Positions 61,801 to 64,000 of a DNA stretch of 64,000 nt are shown here, one piece after another. Position numbers and translations under genes: made by a program. The notes beneath the pieces are model-generated. The model was not told the origin of the DNA. It saw nothing but the letters and a program-made list of their open reading frames with translations, and made no database searches. This DNA comes from Amylostereum areolatum (lineage: Eukaryota > Basidiomycota > Agaricomycetes > Russulales > Stereaceae), in NCBI GenBank assembly GCA_012932865.1, contig SAXG01000007.1, positions 310,001 through 374,000 of the forward strand, given 5' to 3'. Numbering within the stretch: position 1 is the first letter of the stretch; each line of letters begins with the position of its first letter.

Positions 61801-62155
61801 AGTTGCTGATGTGTTCGTTTAGGACATTGTCTGGTTCATCCCTCTCGACTTGATCAAGTTTGCCATGAAGGCTACCATCATCAAGTGGCTCCGCGAACGT
61901 CACGAAAAGGCTGCCGCTGCTGCCACCATGGCCTCCTCCGACGGTGTTCCCATCACCCGCACTCAGTCGCGCGTTGCGTCCATCCACGAGTCCTTGTACT
62001 CCAACCGTACCTCCTTCATCCGCCGTGCCGCGCGCAAGGTTGGCTTCGGCCAGCGCATCCGCGTCAAGCCAGAAGAGCTCCAGCGCTTCAGCAGCATCCA
62101 GGCGCACCAGGCCGGTGCTACCCTTGCCCGCCACCCCTCGCGCCCCACAGCATAG
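58898..62155 (+). CDS. PMA1: Plasma-membrane H+-ATPase (P3A-type, PMA)
   Basis: Pumps protons out of the cell and drives nutrient uptake. Six exons (58898-59027, 59081-59289, 59346-59758, 59811-61394, 61447-61771, 61823-62155) give 997 residues. Key motifs: the actuator loop [14 protein letters not shown], the phosphorylation site [14 protein letters not shown], the nucleotide-binding region [32 protein letters not shown] and the hinge [13 protein letters not shown]4 is [16 protein letters not shown], with further helices up to the C-terminus. The tail has [11 protein letters not shown], a possible phosphoregulatory segment. The motif usually KGAPE reads KGMTG here. Several features resemble the plant-like branch of fungal pumps. 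The gene is intact, and the leader is CT-rich, fitting high expression. Confidence 0.96.
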
Positions 62156-62740
62156 ACGACGCTCCCCTCATGACGAAAGTAGAGCCGCATCCATCTCTGT
62201 ACTTTATGCGTCGAGTTTCATCCACGACCGTCTGGTGTCCTTTTCCTCTATCCCTTTTGTTATACCCCCGCATCCCTCCTATCGCTCCCCCTTCCCATTC
62301 CTTTGACATCAGATGCCTCTTCTCGTGGGCTTGTTTCTTGGTGCGTTGAGCCGCAGGGCCATGCGCGTTTTTACGGATGCCGTAGGTGGTTACGTTCATT
62401 ATATCCGACGCTTGCACGACCATACAGATTAGTTTCGCGCATACATTTTCTCCTTCCCGTGTCTCGTTTACGACCTTAGTGTTTGTGGCGCCGCGTCCCG
62501 TTGGTACTGCGGGCGATGAGCGAGTATATATATCACGTTAATCAGTGCATTACTTGGTCGACCCTCAACGGAAGTGACTTGAGCTGAGTGAACCTCGTTA
62601 CGTTGTGGTCCATGTGGAAGGGCCGTGTTATGATCATTTTGTAGGGTGTTCTCGCTAGGGCGTCACGACGAAGCTTAGACTGGTTTATACGACCATCTAA
62701 GTATGAATGCCTCAATTGAGGAAACTACGCATAGTAACTA
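62156..62740. other. 3' region of the H+-ATPase gene
   Basis: No open frame of note. Probably the 3' untranslated region and terminator of the ATPase gene. TATATATATC near 62525 is AT-rich. Confidence 0.45.
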
Positions 62741-63253
62741 GTGCAAGTGCTGAAAAGTGTCTCCTCTTCTGTTGAAACCATCTTCGGGTGGGCGCGAATG
62801 GAAGGGATACGCGACCCTGACTTCGACAATATTGCCGTTGGAGTCAACTTGGACCTTGGCAATGCCTTGCACGATGCACTGTCAGACCTACGGCACGCGA
62901 GCCTTACTACCCACCAACCCTTCTCGATCGACCTCGGGAGTATACATGGCTTGTGTTTCGACAAAACGCACGTCAAGCCTCGAGACCAAGACGTTGACGA
63001 AGTTGGACGTCTTCCCCGTGCCATCTTCCATGGCGAGTTGTCTTATCGACAATGCTTTGTGACCCCGATCCCGTCCACGGAGTATGGCTTCCTGCGTCCT
63101 CACCGGACCAAGCGACTCGCGGAACGGTTTCGGAAGCTCGTGGTCGTCGTCGACGACGGAACAATGTCAACGATGTCAGTTTGGTTGAGGGCTTCCCTCG
63201 GAACGGAGCCTTGGGCGGGTGGACCGCTGATCACGGCGGCGCTTGCAAGATGA
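62741..63253 (+). CDS. Doubtful hypothetical open frame
   Basis: 170 codons open on plus, starting from GTG rather than ATG, with protein-like segments (DPDFDNIAVGVNLDLGNALH, LGSIHGLCFDKTHVKPRDQD, STEYGFLRPHRTKRLAERF) and a stop at 63253. The opposite strand is also partly open (63100-63606, with ASAAVISGPPAQGSVP), so the coding strand is uncertain. A true gene would need an upstream exon with an ATG. No family recognised. Confidence 0.25.
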   Translation: MQVLKSVSSSVETIFGWARMEGIRDPDFDNIAVGVNLDLGNALHDALSDLRHASLTTHQPFSIDLGSIHGLCFDKTHVKPRDQDVDEVGRLPRAIFHGELSYRQCFVTPIPSTEYGFLRPHRTKRLAERFRKLVVVVDDGTMSTMSVWLRASLGTEPWAGGPLITAALAR

Positions 63254-64000
63254 CTCTCCTTGCTGACTTTGAGGCGGTTTGTTGCATGATTTACGTTGAA
63301 TCGGACTTCGCCATCTTCCTTCTGCTGAATAGGAGTTGCGGGCTTGACATCGACGCACATCGTGGTGCAGAAGATTGCACCCAGAACATGATCAGATCGT
63401 AATCTAGCTAGGCTGAGCACTGGCGCGTTCGGTGGTCGAGGTTCGAGGTCGGGTCGGGTGCAGTGCTCATTGTGGTTGCCCAGAAGAGATGTGGGTGTGG
63501 ACTTCTTCTGCCCCACAGAGAGGCCTCGGGGGACCGAGGACTGTGTATGCAAGCTTCTCAGACGGACGTCGTTCGAGGCTATTGAGCAATTGTTGCCCTC
63601 GATCACTCGATGATGGTAGGCAATCGCGGTGGGGAAGGCCAGGGTACTGGGACTCGGATATGCTACCTTGCGTAGTGGTTCGATAACTCGATAGTTTTCA
63701 GAACATCCTCGTGTCTAGGGTGATGAAAGGAGGGTATAACAGGTTCTTCGTGTTGGAACGCTCCATAAGTACTAGTCCATGCAATAAGAATAGATACACT
63801 GTTGCAGAAAGCAAAATGACAGGGAGGCACGAGGGAAGAGGATTAGTTACAGTGGTCCGTTGTACCGTATGTATGCAAAGATGCGAGGATATATGCAGGG
63901 TGTGTAGAATAATACAAGGAAAACGATATAATTGATGAGGATGCGGAAGTGGCCTGAGAAGTGCAAGTGCCGAAGTGGGCAGACGGACAAGAAAAGCTAG
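63254..64000. other. Right-edge region, no firm gene
   Basis: Short frames on both strands without motifs. A gene on minus entering from 63606 is possible but unproven. The window ends here. Confidence 0.35.

Overview
This is nuclear DNA from a filamentous basidiomycete, most likely an Agaricomycete. The genes are split by many short GT..AG introns of about 45-70 bases. The conserved proteins (Sec23, Nmd3, separase, plasma-membrane H+-ATPase) are of fungal type. The accessory families (APH-like kinases, Stealth-domain phosphotransferases, a cytochrome P450) are ones that expand in mushrooms and polypores. No rRNA, tRNA, CRISPR or bacterial operon structure was seen.

Layout. 1-2.1 kb: an edge-truncated lineage-specific hypothetical gene and a single-pass membrane protein gene, both on minus. 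2.4-11.5 kb: two paralogous minus-strand Stealth-domain (Xpt1-like) phosphotransferase genes flanking a lysine/proline-rich hypothetical gene. 12.6-15.4 kb: SEC23 (minus). 15.4-18.9 kb: gene-poor. 18.9-22.3 kb: a small hypothetical gene and NMD3 (plus). 22.6-35.0 kb: separase (plus), split by a complete 5,027-bp Ty1/copia retrotransposon at 25671-30697. 35.4-50.4 kb: four APH-like kinase genes (one a pseudogene), a damaged P450, a divergent kinesin, and a small cysteine-containing gene split by a 288-bp MITE. 50.4-58.9 kb: gene-poor, with weak hypothetical genes only. 58.9-62.2 kb: PMA-type H+-ATPase (plus). The last 1.8 kb holds one doubtful open frame.

Main discovery. The copia element has two 313-bp LTRs that I read as identical, one long intact gag-pol frame, and a 5-bp target duplication (GCCTG). 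It lies inside a separase exon. Removing the element and one GCCTG copy brings the exon back into frame. Separase is normally essential, so the interrupted allele is probably sheltered by a second nucleus (dikaryon) or by another copy, or it is extremely recent. A second transposon, a hAT-like MITE, splits another open frame at 44368-44655 in the same way.

A second theme is single-base frame breaks in accessory genes (left-edge gene, both Stealth genes, the 18.9-kb gene, and six insertions in the last APH copy). The conserved housekeeping genes show no such breaks. That contrast suggests real gene decay or allelic variation more than poor sequence quality.
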